From Alphaproteobacteria bacterium (GTDB lineage Bacteria; Pseudomonadota; Alphaproteobacteria; UBA828): DNA of 64,000 nucleotides. Both the position numbers and the translations under genes were made by a program. Under the pieces are notes generated by a model. That model was not told the DNA's origin. It saw nothing but the letters and a program-made list of their open reading frames with translations, and ran no database searches. The stretch covers positions 62,001 through 126,000 of the forward strand of contig JAJDUK010000056.1 of assembly GCA_022826665.1 (NCBI GenBank), in the 5' to 3' direction. Below are positions 16,628-29,276 of this stretch, one piece after another (positions within the stretch are counted from its first letter, which is position 1; the number at the start of each line of letters is the position of its first letter).

Positions 16628-18070
16628 ATGACGACGAAAGCCAACGAAATCTGCCGGATGGACGCCGTGACCCTGGCGGCGCGGGTGCGGGCCAAGGAGT
16701 TATCCGCGATCGAGGTTGCCGACGCGGTGACCGCCCACATGGAGCGGGTGGAGCCCCACGTGCACGCCTTCTGCACGCCCGCGCCGGACTATGCTCGTGA
16801 AGCCGCGCGCCAGGTGGATGCCAAGATCGCGGCGGGCGAGGACCCGGGACCGCTCGCGGGCGTGCCGGTCGGCATCAAGGACCTCGTCTGCACCAAGGAC
16901 CTGCCCACCGTCTCCGGCTCCATCGCCTACAAGGATTTTGTGGCCGAGGAGGACGACGTGGTGGTCGAACGCCTGCGGGATGCCGGCGCGGTCATCCTGG
17001 GCAAGACCAACGTACCGGAGTTCGGCTACAGCGGCGCGAGCCACAACGCCGTGTTCGAGGCGACGCGCAACCCGTGGAACCTGGAGCGCGCGCCCGGCGG
17101 CTCCAGCGCGGGCTCCGGTGCCGCGGTGGCGGCTGGCATGGGGCCGCTTGCGGTCGGCAGCGACGGCGGCGGCTCGGTGCGCATTCCGGCGTCTTTCTCC
17201 GGGCTGGTGGGGGTCAAGGCGTCGATGGGGCGGGTGCCGCTCTATCCCGGATGCCGGGACGAGCGCTATCCCGGCGTCTCCAGCTGGGAGGGGATCGAGC
17301 ACATTGGCCCCTTGTCGCGGACGGTGGCGGACTCGGCGCTCATGCTCTCGGTCATGGCCGGGCCAGACGATCGCGACCGCCACTCGCTACCCGCCGCGGA
17401 CTTCGACTGGACGAACGTGGGAGGCGATCTCAAGGGCTGCCGCGTGGCCTACAGCGCCGACTGGGGCTACGCCGCCGTCGATCCGGAGGTGCGCCAGATC
17501 GTGGGCGATGCGGTGAAGGTGTTCGAGAGCGAGCTCGGCTGCACCGTGGAGGAGGCCGACCCCGGCTGGGACGATCCCTACTTCACCTTCTGGGGTCTGG
17601 TGGCGGCGGAGACCGATCTTGCCGGGATGCGACGGCTTGTGGCGGAGCACGGCCCGCAAATGACGCCCCATCTGGTGGACTTCATCACCCGGCCCTGGAC
17701 GGCCGAGGACCTGACCAACGCCGTCATTGGGCGCAAGGCGCTGGTCAACAAGATGTGGCGCTTCATGCGGAACTACGACGTCCTGCTGACGCCGACTCTG
17801 GCGTGCCCGCCCTTCGGGCTCTACATGCAGGGGCCGGAGATCATCGAAGGGCGCCTGGTGGCGCCCTTCGCCTGGCTCGCCTTCACCTTCCCGCTCAACA
17901 TGACCGGCCAGCCCGCCGCCAGCGTGCCTGCCGGTTGGACGGCGGACGGACTGCCGGTCGGGTTGCAGATCGTAGGCCGCCACCTCGACGACCCGATGGT
18001 GCTGCGCGCGGCGGCGGCCTTCGAGTCCGCTCGTCCCTGGCGCGACCGCTGGCCGGCCCTGGTTTCGTAA
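16628..18070 (+). CDS. Amidase (amidase signature family)
   Basis: PVGIKDLVCTKDLPTVSGS, PGGSSAGSGAAVAAGMGPLAVGSDGGGSVRIPASF contains the Ser-cisSer-Lys amidase signature. Confidence 0.93.
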   Translation: MTTKANEICRMDAVTLAARVRAKELSAIEVADAVTAHMERVEPHVHAFCTPAPDYAREAARQVDAKIAAGEDPGPLAGVPVGIKDLVCTKDLPTVSGSIAYKDFVAEEDDVVVERLRDAGAVILGKTNVPEFGYSGASHNAVFEATRNPWNLERAPGGSSAGSGAAVAAGMGPLAVGSDGGGSVRIPASFSGLVGVKASMGRVPLYPGCRDERYPGVSSWEGIEHIGPLSRTVADSALMLSVMAGPDDRDRHSLPAADFDWTNVGGDLKGCRVAYSADWGYAAVDPEVRQIVGDAVKVFESELGCTVEEADPGWDDPYFTFWGLVAAETDLAGMRRLVAEHGPQMTPHLVDFITRPWTAEDLTNAVIGRKALVNKMWRFMRNYDVLLTPTLACPPFGLYMQGPEIIEGRLVAPFAWLAFTFPLNMTGQPAASVPAGWTADGLPVGLQIVGRHLDDPMVLRAAAAFESARPWRDRWPALVS

Positions 18071-18109
18071 ATCCGCGCCGCGGGTGAGCCGCGGCGTCGG
18101 GCGACGGCG

Positions 18110-18649
18110 TTATTCCGCGGCGGCCGGCACCCGCTCGATGCCGTTCTCGGTCAGCTTGTGGCCGCGGCGCTCGGCTTCCTCCAGCACGTCGTCGCGCCAG
18201 GTCACGCGGCCGGGGTCGGTGGCGCCGACGATGACGAAGAGCAGGCCTTCCTCGTCACTCACGTTGCGGAAGCCCCGCATCACGTGGGGCGGGCAAGAGG
18301 CCACGTCCCACGGGTCGAGGAAGACGCAGCGGGTGTCCTCGTCGTCGCCCCAAAAGATCTTCCAGCGGCCCTTGAGCGGCATGAAGACCTCGTTGGTCTC
18401 GTGATCGTGGTGCAGCGTGCCCTTGCCGGCTTCGCAGCGCACCACGGCAACGTTGAAGTCGCGATTGTCGGTGATCGCGGCCTTCTGGGTCGCGTCCTCG
18501 CCGACGCCGCGCCCGATGATGTGGAAGATCTCGCGCTCGCAGCCGGGGATCACCGCGTCCAGCATGGGCAGCGTGCTGCCTTGCAGTTGGTTGAAGCGCG
18601 CGACCCGTGTCTTCTCGAACTCGTCCACCGAGATGATGTCGTCACTCAT
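18110..18649 (-). CDS. Cupin domain protein
   Basis: MSDDIISVDEFEKTRVARFNQLQGS...; HHDHETNEVFMPLKGRWKIFWGDDEDT resembles cupin motif 1 (HxHxxxE...G). Confidence 0.75.
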   Translation of the reverse strand: MSDDIISVDEFEKTRVARFNQLQGSTLPMLDAVIPGCEREIFHIIGRGVGEDATQKAAITDNRDFNVAVVRCEAGKGTLHHDHETNEVFMPLKGRWKIFWGDDEDTRCVFLDPWDVASCPPHVMRGFRNVSDEEGLLFVIVGATDPGRVTWRDDVLEEAERRGHKLTENGIERVPAAAE

Positions 18650-18672
18650 CGCTCTGCCTCCTGTCGCCTCTC

Positions 18673-20601
<1,929 letters not shown>

Positions 20602-20605
<4 letters not shown>

Positions 20606-21168
20606 AGGTCCACCGGCCGCGGGCCCGAGCGCGGCTGATCGAAGTCGGAATCGTCGCCCACGTCCGGAAACGAGAGGAGGTGGTCGACGAAGCTGCCCGA
20701 GGAAGCCACGCGACGGCTCTCGACCAATGCGACGCCCGCGTCGGACAACGCCCAGACCCCGCGCGGCGAATCGTCGCGGAGATATCCTTCTTGAACCAGG
20801 TCTTCGCGTGCCGACTTCACGGTACTTCTCCATCTGTCGTCGCCCGCGCTGATTCGATCGAAATCGCCGGGCGTCACGTAGCGTTTCACGCGCTCTCTCA
20901 GGGCCGGATAAACTTCGCGCCCACTCGCGCTGCCGCCTCGCTCATAGATGACATCCATGAGGGGCTCTCTAACGGTCTCCTCCGGTAGCCCCGGTGCATG
21001 GTCGCCGGATCGTGGAACGGGGACTGTGGCCGTTGGGGCGTGTGTCTCACGATAGCGTTCGGCGGCGTCCAGCGCCTTCGCAAGGGCCGAGTCCGCCGAG
21101 TCCACGAGCGGCTCCGCCCACGCCTTCAGTCGTTGCATCGATTCGTCAGAAATGCGGATTGTCGGCAC
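20602..21168 (-). CDS. Putative antitoxin-like protein with N-terminal RHH/VapB-like segment and C-terminal winged-helix (Mrr_N-like) domain
   Basis: GTG start: VPTIRISDESMQRLKAWAEPLVDSADSALAKALDAAE...; C-terminal RYVTPGDFDRISAGDDRWRSTVKSAREDLVQEGYLRDDSPRGVWALSDAGVALVE resembles the Mrr N-terminal winged helix; 4-bp overlap with the PIN gene. Confidence 0.65.
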
Positions 21169-21213
21169 GGCACCATTCCTCGAACGAGATGATGTGAATT
21201 TATTTGATAAGTA

Positions 21214-21242
21214 ATAATGTGACAAACAACCCAAAGTGTCAA
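21214..21242 (-). promoter_or_regulatory. Sigma70-like promoter for the toxin-antitoxin operon
   Basis: Minus strand TTGACA-17 bp-CATTAT upstream of GTG 21168; TGACA/TGTCA inverted repeat overlaps the spacer. Confidence 0.6.
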
Positions 21243-21303
21243 CCACGTTATTCAGGAGCCGTCAGCATACTGCGTTAGACGATAAGTAGCGACGCGGGAA
21301 GGC

Positions 21304-22209
21304 TCAGCCGCCCTCCAGACACCAGAGCAGGATCGACTTCTGCGCCGGCACGCGGTTGGCCGCCTCGTCGAACACCACCGATTGCGGGCCGTCGAGCACC
21401 GCGTCGGTCACCTCGCAGCCCCGCTTCGCCGGCAGGCAGTGCATGAAGATCGCGTCGGGCGCCGCCATCGCCATCACCGCCTCGTCCACGCGGTAAGGCT
21501 CGAACGACACGTTGCCCTTCCGCGCGGGGTCGTCGTGCAGCGATACCCAGGTGTCGGTCACCACGCAGTGGGCGCCGGTCACCGCGCCGGCCACGTCGGT
21601 GCCGACCTCGACGTCGGCGCCCCGCTCCTTCGCCCAGGCGACGATTTCGGCCGGTGGCGGGTACGCGGCGGGGCAGGCGAGGCGCAGGCTGAAGCCGCAG
21701 TGCGCGGCGGTCTGCACCCAGGTCGCGGCCATGTTGTTGCCGTCGCCGAGCCAGGCGACGGTGCGGCCCGCGATGGGCCCCCGGTGCTCCTCGTAGGTCA
21801 TCACGTCGGCGACCAGCTGGCAGGGGTGGCTGCGGTCGGAGAGCGCGTTGATCACCGGCACGCTCGCGCCGTCGGCGAGCGCCAGCAGGGTCTCATGGGA
21901 GCTCGTGCGCAGCGCGATCGCATCGACATAGCGCGATAGCACCCGCGCGGTGTCCTCGATGGTCTCGCCGCGCCCAAGCTGCATGTCGGACGCCGTCATG
22001 GTGATGGTCTTGCCGCCGAGCTCGTCCATGGCGATCTCGAACGAGACCCGCGTGCGCGTCGACGGGCTCTCGAAGATCGCGGCGAGGGTCTTGCCGGCGA
22101 GCGGTGCGGCGCCATTCCGCCCCTTGAGCGTGCGGGCGCGGTCGATGGTCGCGCGCAGCGTGGCGGCGTCGATCCCGTCGAAGTCGAGAAAGTGGCGCGG
22201 CTGGGTCAC
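21304..22209 (-). CDS. argF: Ornithine carbamoyltransferase
   Basis: VTQPRHFLDFDGI...; FESPSTRTRVSFE, HPCQLVADVMTYEE, FMHCLPAKRG motifs. Confidence 0.96.
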   Translation of the reverse strand: MTQPRHFLDFDGIDAATLRATIDRARTLKGRNGAAPLAGKTLAAIFESPSTRTRVSFEIAMDELGGKTITMTASDMQLGRGETIEDTARVLSRYVDAIALRTSSHETLLALADGASVPVINALSDRSHPCQLVADVMTYEEHRGPIAGRTVAWLGDGNNMAATWVQTAAHCGFSLRLACPAAYPPPAEIVAWAKERGADVEVGTDVAGAVTGAHCVVTDTWVSLHDDPARKGNVSFEPYRVDEAVMAMAAPDAIFMHCLPAKRGCEVTDAVLDGPQSVVFDEAANRVPAQKSILLWCLEGG

Positions 22210-23375
22210 GACCCCACCTGGGCCAAGGCCCGCTCCAGCGCGTCGCAGGCCTCGTCGATCTCGGCCTCGCCGATGTTGAGCGGGGGCAGCATGCGCAGCA
22301 CGTTGCTGTCCGCCGGCAGCGCCAGCACCTTGTTTTCGCGCAGCGCGCCGAGAAGCTCCATGTTGGGCACGACGCACTCCAGGCCCAGCATCATGCCGCG
22401 TCCGCGCACGCCGGTGTAGACGCTCTTGTTACCGGCAAGCGCGGTCAGCCGCTCTGCCAGCAGCGCGGCGTTCTTCTGCACGGTGTCGAGGAACCCGTCG
22501 GCGAGCACCACGTCGAGCACGGCATTGCCCACCGCGCACGCCATCGGGTTGCCGCCGAAGGTGGTGCCGTGGCTGCCGGGGACCATCGCCGCCGCGACCT
22601 CCTCCCGCGCGAGGCAGGCACCCATCGGGAAGCCGTTCCCCAGCGCCTTGGCGACAGCCATGATGTCAGGCGCGACACCCGCCCACTCGTGGGCGAAGAG
22701 CTTGCCGGTGCGGCCTACGCCGCACTGCACCTCGTCGAAGATGAGCACCAGGCCCGCTTCGTCCGCGAGTGCGCGCAGCCCCTGCAGGAATTCGTCGGCC
22801 GCCGGATGGACGCCGCCCTCGCCCTGGATCGGCTCGACCAGCAACGCCGCGGTCTCGTCGCCGATTGCGGCACGGGTCGCATCCAGGTCGTTGAGGTCCA
22901 CCTGGTCGAAGGCATCCACGGCAGGCTCGAATCCCTTGAGGTGCTTGGCCTGCGCGCCCGCCGCGATGGTCGCGAGCGTCCGCCCGTGGAAGGCGTTGCG
23001 GAAGGTGACCACGCGGTAGCGCTCGGGCGCGCCGCGGCTGGTCTGGTAGATGCGCGCGAGCTTGATCGCGCACTCCATCGCCTCCGCCCCGGAATTGCAG
23101 AACAGCACACGGTCGGCGAAGGACGCGGCGGTGAGCCGCTCGGCGAGACGCGCCTGCGGCGGAATGTGATAGAGGTTGGAGACGTGCCAAAGCTCTTTGG
23201 CCTGCCCCTCCAGCGCGGCGACCACATGCGGATGCGCATGGCCGAGGCTGGTCACACCGATGCCGCAGCCGAAATCCAGGTAGCGCTCGCCGTCGGCCGT
23301 GTAGAGGTACGATCCCTCGCCCCGCTCGAAGGTGAGGTCGAAACGGCCATAGTTGGCCATCAGTGAGGTGGACAC
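22206..23375 (-). CDS. argD: Acetylornithine aminotransferase
   Basis: VSTSLMANYGRFDLTFERGEGSYLYTADGERYLDFGCGIGVTSLGHAHP; FCNSGAEAMECAIKLAR; 4-bp overlap with argF. Confidence 0.93.
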   Translation of the reverse strand: MSTSLMANYGRFDLTFERGEGSYLYTADGERYLDFGCGIGVTSLGHAHPHVVAALEGQAKELWHVSNLYHIPPQARLAERLTAASFADRVLFCNSGAEAMECAIKLARIYQTSRGAPERYRVVTFRNAFHGRTLATIAAGAQAKHLKGFEPAVDAFDQVDLNDLDATRAAIGDETAALLVEPIQGEGGVHPAADEFLQGLRALADEAGLVLIFDEVQCGVGRTGKLFAHEWAGVAPDIMAVAKALGNGFPMGACLAREEVAAAMVPGSHGTTFGGNPMACAVGNAVLDVVLADGFLDTVQKNAALLAERLTALAGNKSVYTGVRGRGMMLGLECVVPNMELLGALRENKVLALPADSNVLRMLPPLNIGEAEIDEACDALERALAQVGS

Positions 23376-23459
23376 GGCAGCGCCTCCCAAGATTTGGAAA
23401 GCGCGCACTATCCGTTCAGAGGCCCCTCAAGTCAACGCGCTAGCACGCTGAACAAGGGA

Positions 23460-25127
23460 TCAGATCGGGTATTCGATCTTCCCGAGGCGGGCGGACAGCT
23501 TCATGTTCTCGCCGTAGTCAATCGGCACGCCGATCACCGCCGGCCCCGGCTGCCTGAAGGCCTCCTCCAGCGCGGGCACGAGCTCATCGGCCTTCTCGAT
23601 GGTGCGCCCCCAGGCGCCGTAGGACTCGGCCCAGAGCTGGAGGTCCGGATTGGTGAACGAGAGGTCGAAGTGCCGGCCGTCGAAGGCGTTGCGCTGCTTC
23701 CACTCGATCAGCCCGTAGGCGCCGTCCATCCAGATCATGGCGACGACGTTGAGCTTGCGCCTGACCGCGGTCTCCATGTCCTGCGCGTTCATGAAAAACC
23801 CGGCATCGCCGTTGATCGAGAGGATGCGCCGCTCGGGCATGGCGATCTTGGCCCCGAGGGAACCGGGAAAGGCGAAGCCCATGGTGCAGAAGCCGTTGGA
23901 GATGAGGCAGGTGTTCGCCTCGTCGCACTGGTAGTAGCGGGCAATCCACATCTTGTGCGCGCCCACGTCGGAGAGCAGCACGTCCTCCGGCCCCATGACG
24001 TCGCGCACGTCGTAGAGCACCTTCTGCGGTCGCATGGGGAAGTGGCTGCTGCCCCGCTCGGCGGTGAGATCGTCGTGGATGGTCGTGCGGAGCGCCTGGC
24101 GGGCGCCGATATCGAACAGCGGCAAACTCGCGCCGCCGTCGGCGCTGCGCCGCTCGATTTCCTCGTTGATCTGCCAGAGCGCATCGGCGATGTCACCGGC
24201 GACGTCCACCTCCACCTGGTAATCACCGTCCACTTCGGCCGGCCAGAAGTCGATATGGACGATGGTCTTCTCCGCGCCGCGGTTCCAGAATGCCGGCGAA
24301 TACTCCACCAGGTCGTAGCCGACGGAGACGATCACGTCCGCCTCGCGCAGCGCTGCGATGATGTGGTCCTTGCCTTGCAGGCCCACGGTGAAGAGGCAGT
24401 GCTCGTCGCTCCTCGGCACGGCCCCCTTGCCCATGAAGGTGTTGACCACGCCGATGCCGGTAAGGTCGGCGAGGCGCCTGAGCTGGGTTGACGCCCGCTT
24501 ACGGATGGCGCCGTTGCCGGCGAGGATCAGCGGGTTCTTGGCGCCCATGATCGCGTCCACCGACCGTGCCACCGCCTTGTAATCGGCGCCGGGGCGCCGG
24601 GTCTTGATCGGGGCGATCGGCGCGCCGCTTGCCTCGTGCTCCGCGATGTCCTCCGGCAGCTCGATCAGCACTGCGCCCGGCTTCTCGGCCTCGGCCACCT
24701 TGAAGGCCTTGCGCACGATTTCGGGGATGTTGTCCGGCTGGTGCACCGTCTGCGCCCACTTGGTGATCGGGCGGAACATGGAGACCGAGTCCATGTTCTG
24801 GTGGCTCTCCTTGTGGAGGCGCTGGGTGCCGGCCTGGCCGATGAGGCAGACCAGCGGCGCGCGGTCCATGTTGGCGTCGGCGACGCCGGTGACGAGGTTA
24901 GTCGCGCCGGGGCCGAGAGTGCCGAGGCAGACACCGGCCTTCCCGGTGAGCCGGCCGTAGACGTCCGCCATGAAGGCCGCCGCCTGCTCGTGCCGGCAGA
25001 GGACGAAGTCGATGTTGCTGTCCATCAGCGACATCATCACGTCGGCGTTCTCTTCGCCGGGAATCCCGAAGATGTGGGTCACGCCCTCGGTTTCGAGGCA
25101 TTTGACCATCAGATCGGACGCTTTCAT
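23460..25127 (-). CDS. Acetolactate synthase-type thiamine pyrophosphate enzyme (large subunit)
   Basis: GIPGEENADVM..FVLCRHEQAAAFMADVYGRLTGKAGVCLGTLGPGATNLVTGVADA; GDAGFFMNAQDMETAVRRKLNVVAMIWMDGAYGLI. Confidence 0.9.
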   Translation of the reverse strand: MKASDLMVKCLETEGVTHIFGIPGEENADVMMSLMDSNIDFVLCRHEQAAAFMADVYGRLTGKAGVCLGTLGPGATNLVTGVADANMDRAPLVCLIGQAGTQRLHKESHQNMDSVSMFRPITKWAQTVHQPDNIPEIVRKAFKVAEAEKPGAVLIELPEDIAEHEASGAPIAPIKTRRPGADYKAVARSVDAIMGAKNPLILAGNGAIRKRASTQLRRLADLTGIGVVNTFMGKGAVPRSDEHCLFTVGLQGKDHIIAALREADVIVSVGYDLVEYSPAFWNRGAEKTIVHIDFWPAEVDGDYQVEVDVAGDIADALWQINEEIERRSADGGASLPLFDIGARQALRTTIHDDLTAERGSSHFPMRPQKVLYDVRDVMGPEDVLLSDVGAHKMWIARYYQCDEANTCLISNGFCTMGFAFPGSLGAKIAMPERRILSINGDAGFFMNAQDMETAVRRKLNVVAMIWMDGAYGLIEWKQRNAFDGRHFDLSFTNPDLQLWAESYGAWGRTIEKADELVPALEEAFRQPGPAVIGVPIDYGENMKLSARLGKIEYPI

Positions 25128-25295
25128 GGAGCCCCCTTCCAGGGCGCGGTCTCGTCCGCCGCGCCCGGTTGAATGCGCGGCGCACGATGGGACTGCGGCG
25201 CGCCCAAGTCAACGCACCCAGAGCGCGGATCACGCCTCTGTTTGAACTGTTGAAGGATTGTGCGGGGCTAACGTCCAGCGCGACTCTGGCTTGGC

Positions 25296-25484
25296 CTAAT
25301 GACGCTTGGCCTTATGAGAAGGTGGAGCGGAGCGCGCTTTGTCCTGCATCGCCTCGACGTCGTCTTCGCGCGCCTGCCGCGCGATATCCTCCTCGCTCGT
25401 CGCGTCCAGCACCGCGTGATCCACCCGTCCCGGAGGAAGGCTGCGCGGATTGTCCGGGTCAATCCTGATGCGTGTTCTGCTCAT
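25296..25484 (-). CDS. Short protein resembling the N-terminus of HTH-type antitoxin proteins (possibly truncated)
   Basis: 62 aa MSRTRIRIDPDNPRSLPPGRVDHAVLDATSEEDIARQAREDDVEAMQDKA...; DATxEEDIARxxxEDD-type N-terminus but no HTH follows. Confidence 0.4.
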   Translation of the reverse strand: MSRTRIRIDPDNPRSLPPGRVDHAVLDATSEEDIARQAREDDVEAMQDKARSAPPSHKAKRH

Positions 25485-25520
25485 ACTCCCGAACCTCCTT
25501 CTCTCGTACTGTAACGGCGC

Positions 25521-27962
25521 CTAACCCGGCGCGTCGTCGCCTGAGCTGCTGCCCGCGTCGTCCGGCCCGTCGCCGCTCCGCTCGCGCGGCGTGCGCTCCT
25601 GCTGCCGCTCCCGTCTTTCTCGCTCATCCACGTCGTCAGCGGAGGAGCCCGGCGGGGCGGCAGTGTCGTCGCTCGCTCGCGCGTCCTCGATCACCACCCG
25701 GGCGGCCGGCGCGCGGCCCTGCTTGTCCTCGCCGAAGTAGATCTGCGTGTGGGGGAAGGGAATCTCGATACCGCGTTCGTCGAACGCCGCCTTGAGCCTG
25801 CGGTTGTACTCCCGCCCGGTCGCCCACTGCGTGAGCGGCTTGGTCTTGAGCCGGGCGCGGACGATGACGGCGGAATCGCCGAAGCTGTTGAGGCCCATGA
25901 TCTCCAGCTGCTCCAGCATGTTGGGGCCGAACTCGGGGTCCTGCTGCAGTTCCGCCCCCACCTCGCGCATCACCTCCACGACCTCGTCGTAGTCCTCGCG
26001 GTAGGCCACGCCCATGTCGATCAGGTAGTAGGAGAACTCCTTGGTCATGTTGGAGATCGTGTCGACACCGCTGAACGGCACGGTGTGCACGTGGCCCTGC
26101 AGGTCGCGCAGCCGAATGGTGCGGATGGTGATCGCCTCGACCGTACCGGTATGCCCGCCGGCGGTCACCACGTCGCCCACGGCGACACTGTCCTCCAGCA
26201 GGATGAAGAGTCCGGTGATGATGTCCTTCACCAGGGTCTGCGCGCCGAAGCCGATGGCGAGGCCGGCGACGCCGACGCCCGCCAGCACGGGCGCGATATC
26301 CAGACCGATCTCCGAGAGGATCATCAACGCCGCGATCACACCGACGACCACGCGGAGCGCGTTGCGCGCGAGCGGCAGCAGGGTGCGGGCGCGCTGACTC
26401 CGCTCCACCAGCTCGCCCTTCTCGTCGACCTGGGTGAGGTAGCGGTCGACCAGCGTGGTCGCCACTTCGAGCACGATCGTGGCGATGAGGGCGATGGCGA
26501 CGATCGAGGCGATCGTCGCGATCACGGCGCGGCCGATTTCGCTCGCGAGCCAGGTGAAGATGTCGGCGTTCCACGCTTCCAGGATGAGGCAAATCCCCAG
26601 CAACAGGATCACCGCCTGCGCCGCCCGGCGCGCCACCGGCAGGTAGCGGTTGACCCGCGCCTGCAATCCCGGATAGCGCTCGTGCAGCTCGGCGCGGATG
26701 CGGAAGCCCCGCTCGAAGCCGCGCCTGACGCCTGCGAAGCCAAAACCCGTGGCCCAGGCGATCAAGAGAGTGAGCGCGCTGCCCTTGATCAGGAAGAGGA
26801 AGCCCTCCAGCCCCTCGGCGGCAGCCAGCAGGCCGCCCGCGACGACGTAGAGGATCGCCGGGATGTGCCAGAAATCCGCGAGCTTGCCTAGGAACGCGAA
26901 GACCCTGAGGTGCGCCCGCGTGCCGCTGGTCCGCCCGGTCTCGTGCAGCCAGCGCGCAAACGCCAGACGGTTCTGCAGGATGAAGGTGATGAGCAGCCCG
27001 ACTAGGAGGATGCCAAGCAGACGGATCAATGCGTCATGGCCGCTCTCTGGCAGGCCGAGCAGCAGCGCCGCCTGGCAGAAGACGTAGCCGTAGGCCCCGA
27101 TGTTCACCAGGCGCCGCCACCAGACCGAGCAATAGGCGGCGTTCTCGTCCGTGATCGGGGCGAGGCGAAGCTGCGGCGCGTAAGGCGCCAGCACCAGGGT
27201 GCCTGCCACTTTGACCACGGTCACGATGAGATGTGCGTTGATGATTGCGAGCGCGATCACCCGAACCGAGTCGACCGGCGATATCACGGTCAGCACACCG
27301 TAGGCCACACCCGCCGCGATCAAGTTGGGCGCCGCTCGCAGCACGGCGTGATAGAGCAGCAGCACCGGCCGGAACCAGAGGGAGGGTGCCTCCCGCCGCT
27401 CCACCCGGCGCCTGAGCGCGGTGAGCGCGTAGAAGGCGATCAGGCCACCGATGATCCCACCGGCCATGACGGCGGCCAGCTTGCCGAAGGAGATCAGCCA
27501 GGCGTCGCGCTCGCTCGGCTCGCCCCAATGCTCGACCAGCCAGGCGATGGCGTCGGGGATGCCGGCGATTTCCCGCGCGAGCTCGACGATGTGCTTGCCG
27601 AGGACGGCGACGCCGTCCGAGATCGCACGCATGGCGGACGCGCCTTCGGCATCCTCGCTCGCCTCCGTTGCCTGCTGGGCCTCCAGCGCGGCCTTGAGGT
27701 CCGCGATGAAGCGCTTGCGCTGCTCCGGCGATTCGAGGGTCTCGACCAGGCTTTCGAGGGCCTGAGCGTCGGCCGCGTCGGCGGCGGGCACGCTATCCTG
27801 GGCGAGCACCGGCGCGCTCGCGGCGAGCCACAGGATCGCCAACATCAGCGCCGCGGCCCTCACGATACCTGCGCGCGAGGCGCATGGGGCCGGCCTCTGG
27901 ACACCCCGCCTGAGCGCGTGCCAGAGTGCCGCCGCCCTGCGATGCACCGGGAGGGACGACAT
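25521..27962 (-). CDS. Mechanosensitive ion channel family protein (large MscS type)
   Basis: 813 aa, multiple TM segments, [65 protein letters not shown]. Confidence 0.93.
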   Translation of the reverse strand: MSSLPVHRRAAALWHALRRGVQRPAPCASRAGIVRAAALMLAILWLAASAPVLAQDSVPAADAADAQALESLVETLESPEQRKRFIADLKAALEAQQATEASEDAEGASAMRAISDGVAVLGKHIVELAREIAGIPDAIAWLVEHWGEPSERDAWLISFGKLAAVMAGGIIGGLIAFYALTALRRRVERREAPSLWFRPVLLLYHAVLRAAPNLIAAGVAYGVLTVISPVDSVRVIALAIINAHLIVTVVKVAGTLVLAPYAPQLRLAPITDENAAYCSVWWRRLVNIGAYGYVFCQAALLLGLPESGHDALIRLLGILLVGLLITFILQNRLAFARWLHETGRTSGTRAHLRVFAFLGKLADFWHIPAILYVVAGGLLAAAEGLEGFLFLIKGSALTLLIAWATGFGFAGVRRGFERGFRIRAELHERYPGLQARVNRYLPVARRAAQAVILLLGICLILEAWNADIFTWLASEIGRAVIATIASIVAIALIATIVLEVATTLVDRYLTQVDEKGELVERSQRARTLLPLARNALRVVVGVIAALMILSEIGLDIAPVLAGVGVAGLAIGFGAQTLVKDIITGLFILLEDSVAVGDVVTAGGHTGTVEAITIRTIRLRDLQGHVHTVPFSGVDTISNMTKEFSYYLIDMGVAYREDYDEVVEVMREVGAELQQDPEFGPNMLEQLEIMGLNSFGDSAVIVRARLKTKPLTQWATGREYNRRLKAAFDERGIEIPFPHTQIYFGEDKQGRAPAARVVIEDARASDDTAAPPGSSADDVDERERRERQQERTPRERSGDGPDDAGSSSGDDAPG

Positions 27963-28308
27963 GGCGGTGACTATTTACCACAACCCGCGCTGCTCCAAGT
28001 CCCGTCAAACATTGCAGTTGTTGCGGGACCGGGGCATCGAGCCGCAAGTCGTGGAGTATCTGAAGGCACCGCCCTCATCCGACGAGTTGGGTGCCGTGCT
28101 CGCCAAGCTCGGGATCGAGCCACGCGCGCTGATGCGAACGAAGGAGGTCGCCTACCGCGAAGCCGGCATGGCCGACGACGGCCTCTCCCGCCGCGCGCTG
28201 ATCGACCTCATGGTGGCCAATCCCATCGTCATCGAGCGGCCCATCGTCGTGAACGGCGCCCGCGCGGCCCTTGGCCGGCCGCCCGAGAGCGTGTTGTCCA
28301 TCCTTTAG
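27961..28308 (+). CDS. arsC: Arsenate reductase (glutaredoxin-type ArsC family)
   Basis: [39 protein letters not shown]...[25 protein letters not shown]. Confidence 0.92.
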   Translation: MAVTIYHNPRCSKSRQTLQLLRDRGIEPQVVEYLKAPPSSDELGAVLAKLGIEPRALMRTKEVAYREAGMADDGLSRRALIDLMVANPIVIERPIVVNGARAALGRPPESVLSIL

Positions 28309-28325
28309 CCCTGCATCCGCTGCCT

Positions 28326-29276
28326 GTGACCCTTCCGGTCGTCATTCACCCCGATTACACGGTCCCGCTGCCGCCCGGCCATCGCTTCCCCATCGGGAAG
28401 TTCGGCCGGATCAAGGACGTGCTGCTGGAGGACGGCGTGATCCCGCCGGCGAACTTGATCGAGCCCACGCCCGCGTCTCGGGAGTGGCTGACGCTCGCGC
28501 ATGACGAGACCTACGTCGACGCGGTGCTGACGCTCGCGCTCGACCGCCGTGCCATCCGCCGGCTTGGGCTGCCGCTCTCCGACGCCCTGGTCCGCCGCGG
28601 CTGTGCCGCCGTCGGCGGCACCGTGCTCACGGGCCGTCTCGCGCTCGCACACGGGCTCGCCTGCAACACGGCGGGTGGCAGCCACCACGCCTTCGCCGAT
28701 CACGGCGCAGGCTTCTGCCTCTTCAACGACGTTGCGGTTGCCATCCGCGTGCTGCGCAGCGAGGGGCTGATCGAGCGCGCGCTGGTGGTCGATCTCGACG
28801 TCCATCAGGGCGACGGCACGGCGGCAATCTTCCAGGACGAGCCGGAGGTCTTCACCTTCTCGCTCCACTGCGAGGCCAACTATCCGCCCTCGAAGGAGAC
28901 CAGCGATCTCGACATCGGCGTGCCGCCCGGCACCGGCGATGACGTCTATCACTCGGTGCTGGCGACCCACCTGCCGGCGCTGCTCGGCGACCATCGGCCG
29001 GACATCGTGTTCTACAATGCCGGCGTCGATCCCCATATGGAGGACAAGCTCGGCCGGCTCGCCCTCGGCGACGGCGGGCTCGCCAGGCGCGACCGCTACG
29101 TGATCGAAACCTGCCGCGAGGCCGATGTGCCGACCGCCTGCGTGGTGGGCGGCGGCTACGCCGACGATCTCGACCGCCTCGCGCGCCGGCATACGAGCGT
29201 CCATCGGGCCGCGGCCCTGGTGGCGGCCTCGGCCGGAGGGCGCGCACGGGTACGGGTTGCGGGAGGGAGGGCATGA
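28326..29276 (+). CDS. Histone deacetylase family protein
   Basis: [85 protein letters not shown]. Confidence 0.93.
   Translation: MTLPVVIHPDYTVPLPPGHRFPIGKFGRIKDVLLEDGVIPPANLIEPTPASREWLTLAHDETYVDAVLTLALDRRAIRRLGLPLSDALVRRGCAAVGGTVLTGRLALAHGLACNTAGGSHHAFADHGAGFCLFNDVAVAIRVLRSEGLIERALVVDLDVHQGDGTAAIFQDEPEVFTFSLHCEANYPPSKETSDLDIGVPPGTGDDVYHSVLATHLPALLGDHRPDIVFYNAGVDPHMEDKLGRLALGDGGLARRDRYVIETCREADVPTACVVGGGYADDLDRLARRHTSVHRAAALVAASAGGRARVRVAGGRA

Noticed and set aside
14634-16631. Long overlapping ORFs (e.g. 14634..16631 +, 14989..16488 -, 32606..34363 -, 36948..39188 + upstream part, 38147..39260 +)
   Set aside because: Shadow ORFs of high-GC genes: low-complexity Arg/Ala/Gly/Pro-rich translations lying over well-supported LivH/LivM, TopA, MFS and phytase-like genes.
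22206-23375. Frameshift in argD/argF suggested by many overlapping ORFs
   Set aside because: Both genes are intact in single frames; other ORFs are shadows, and the 4-bp argD/argF overlap is normal coupling.
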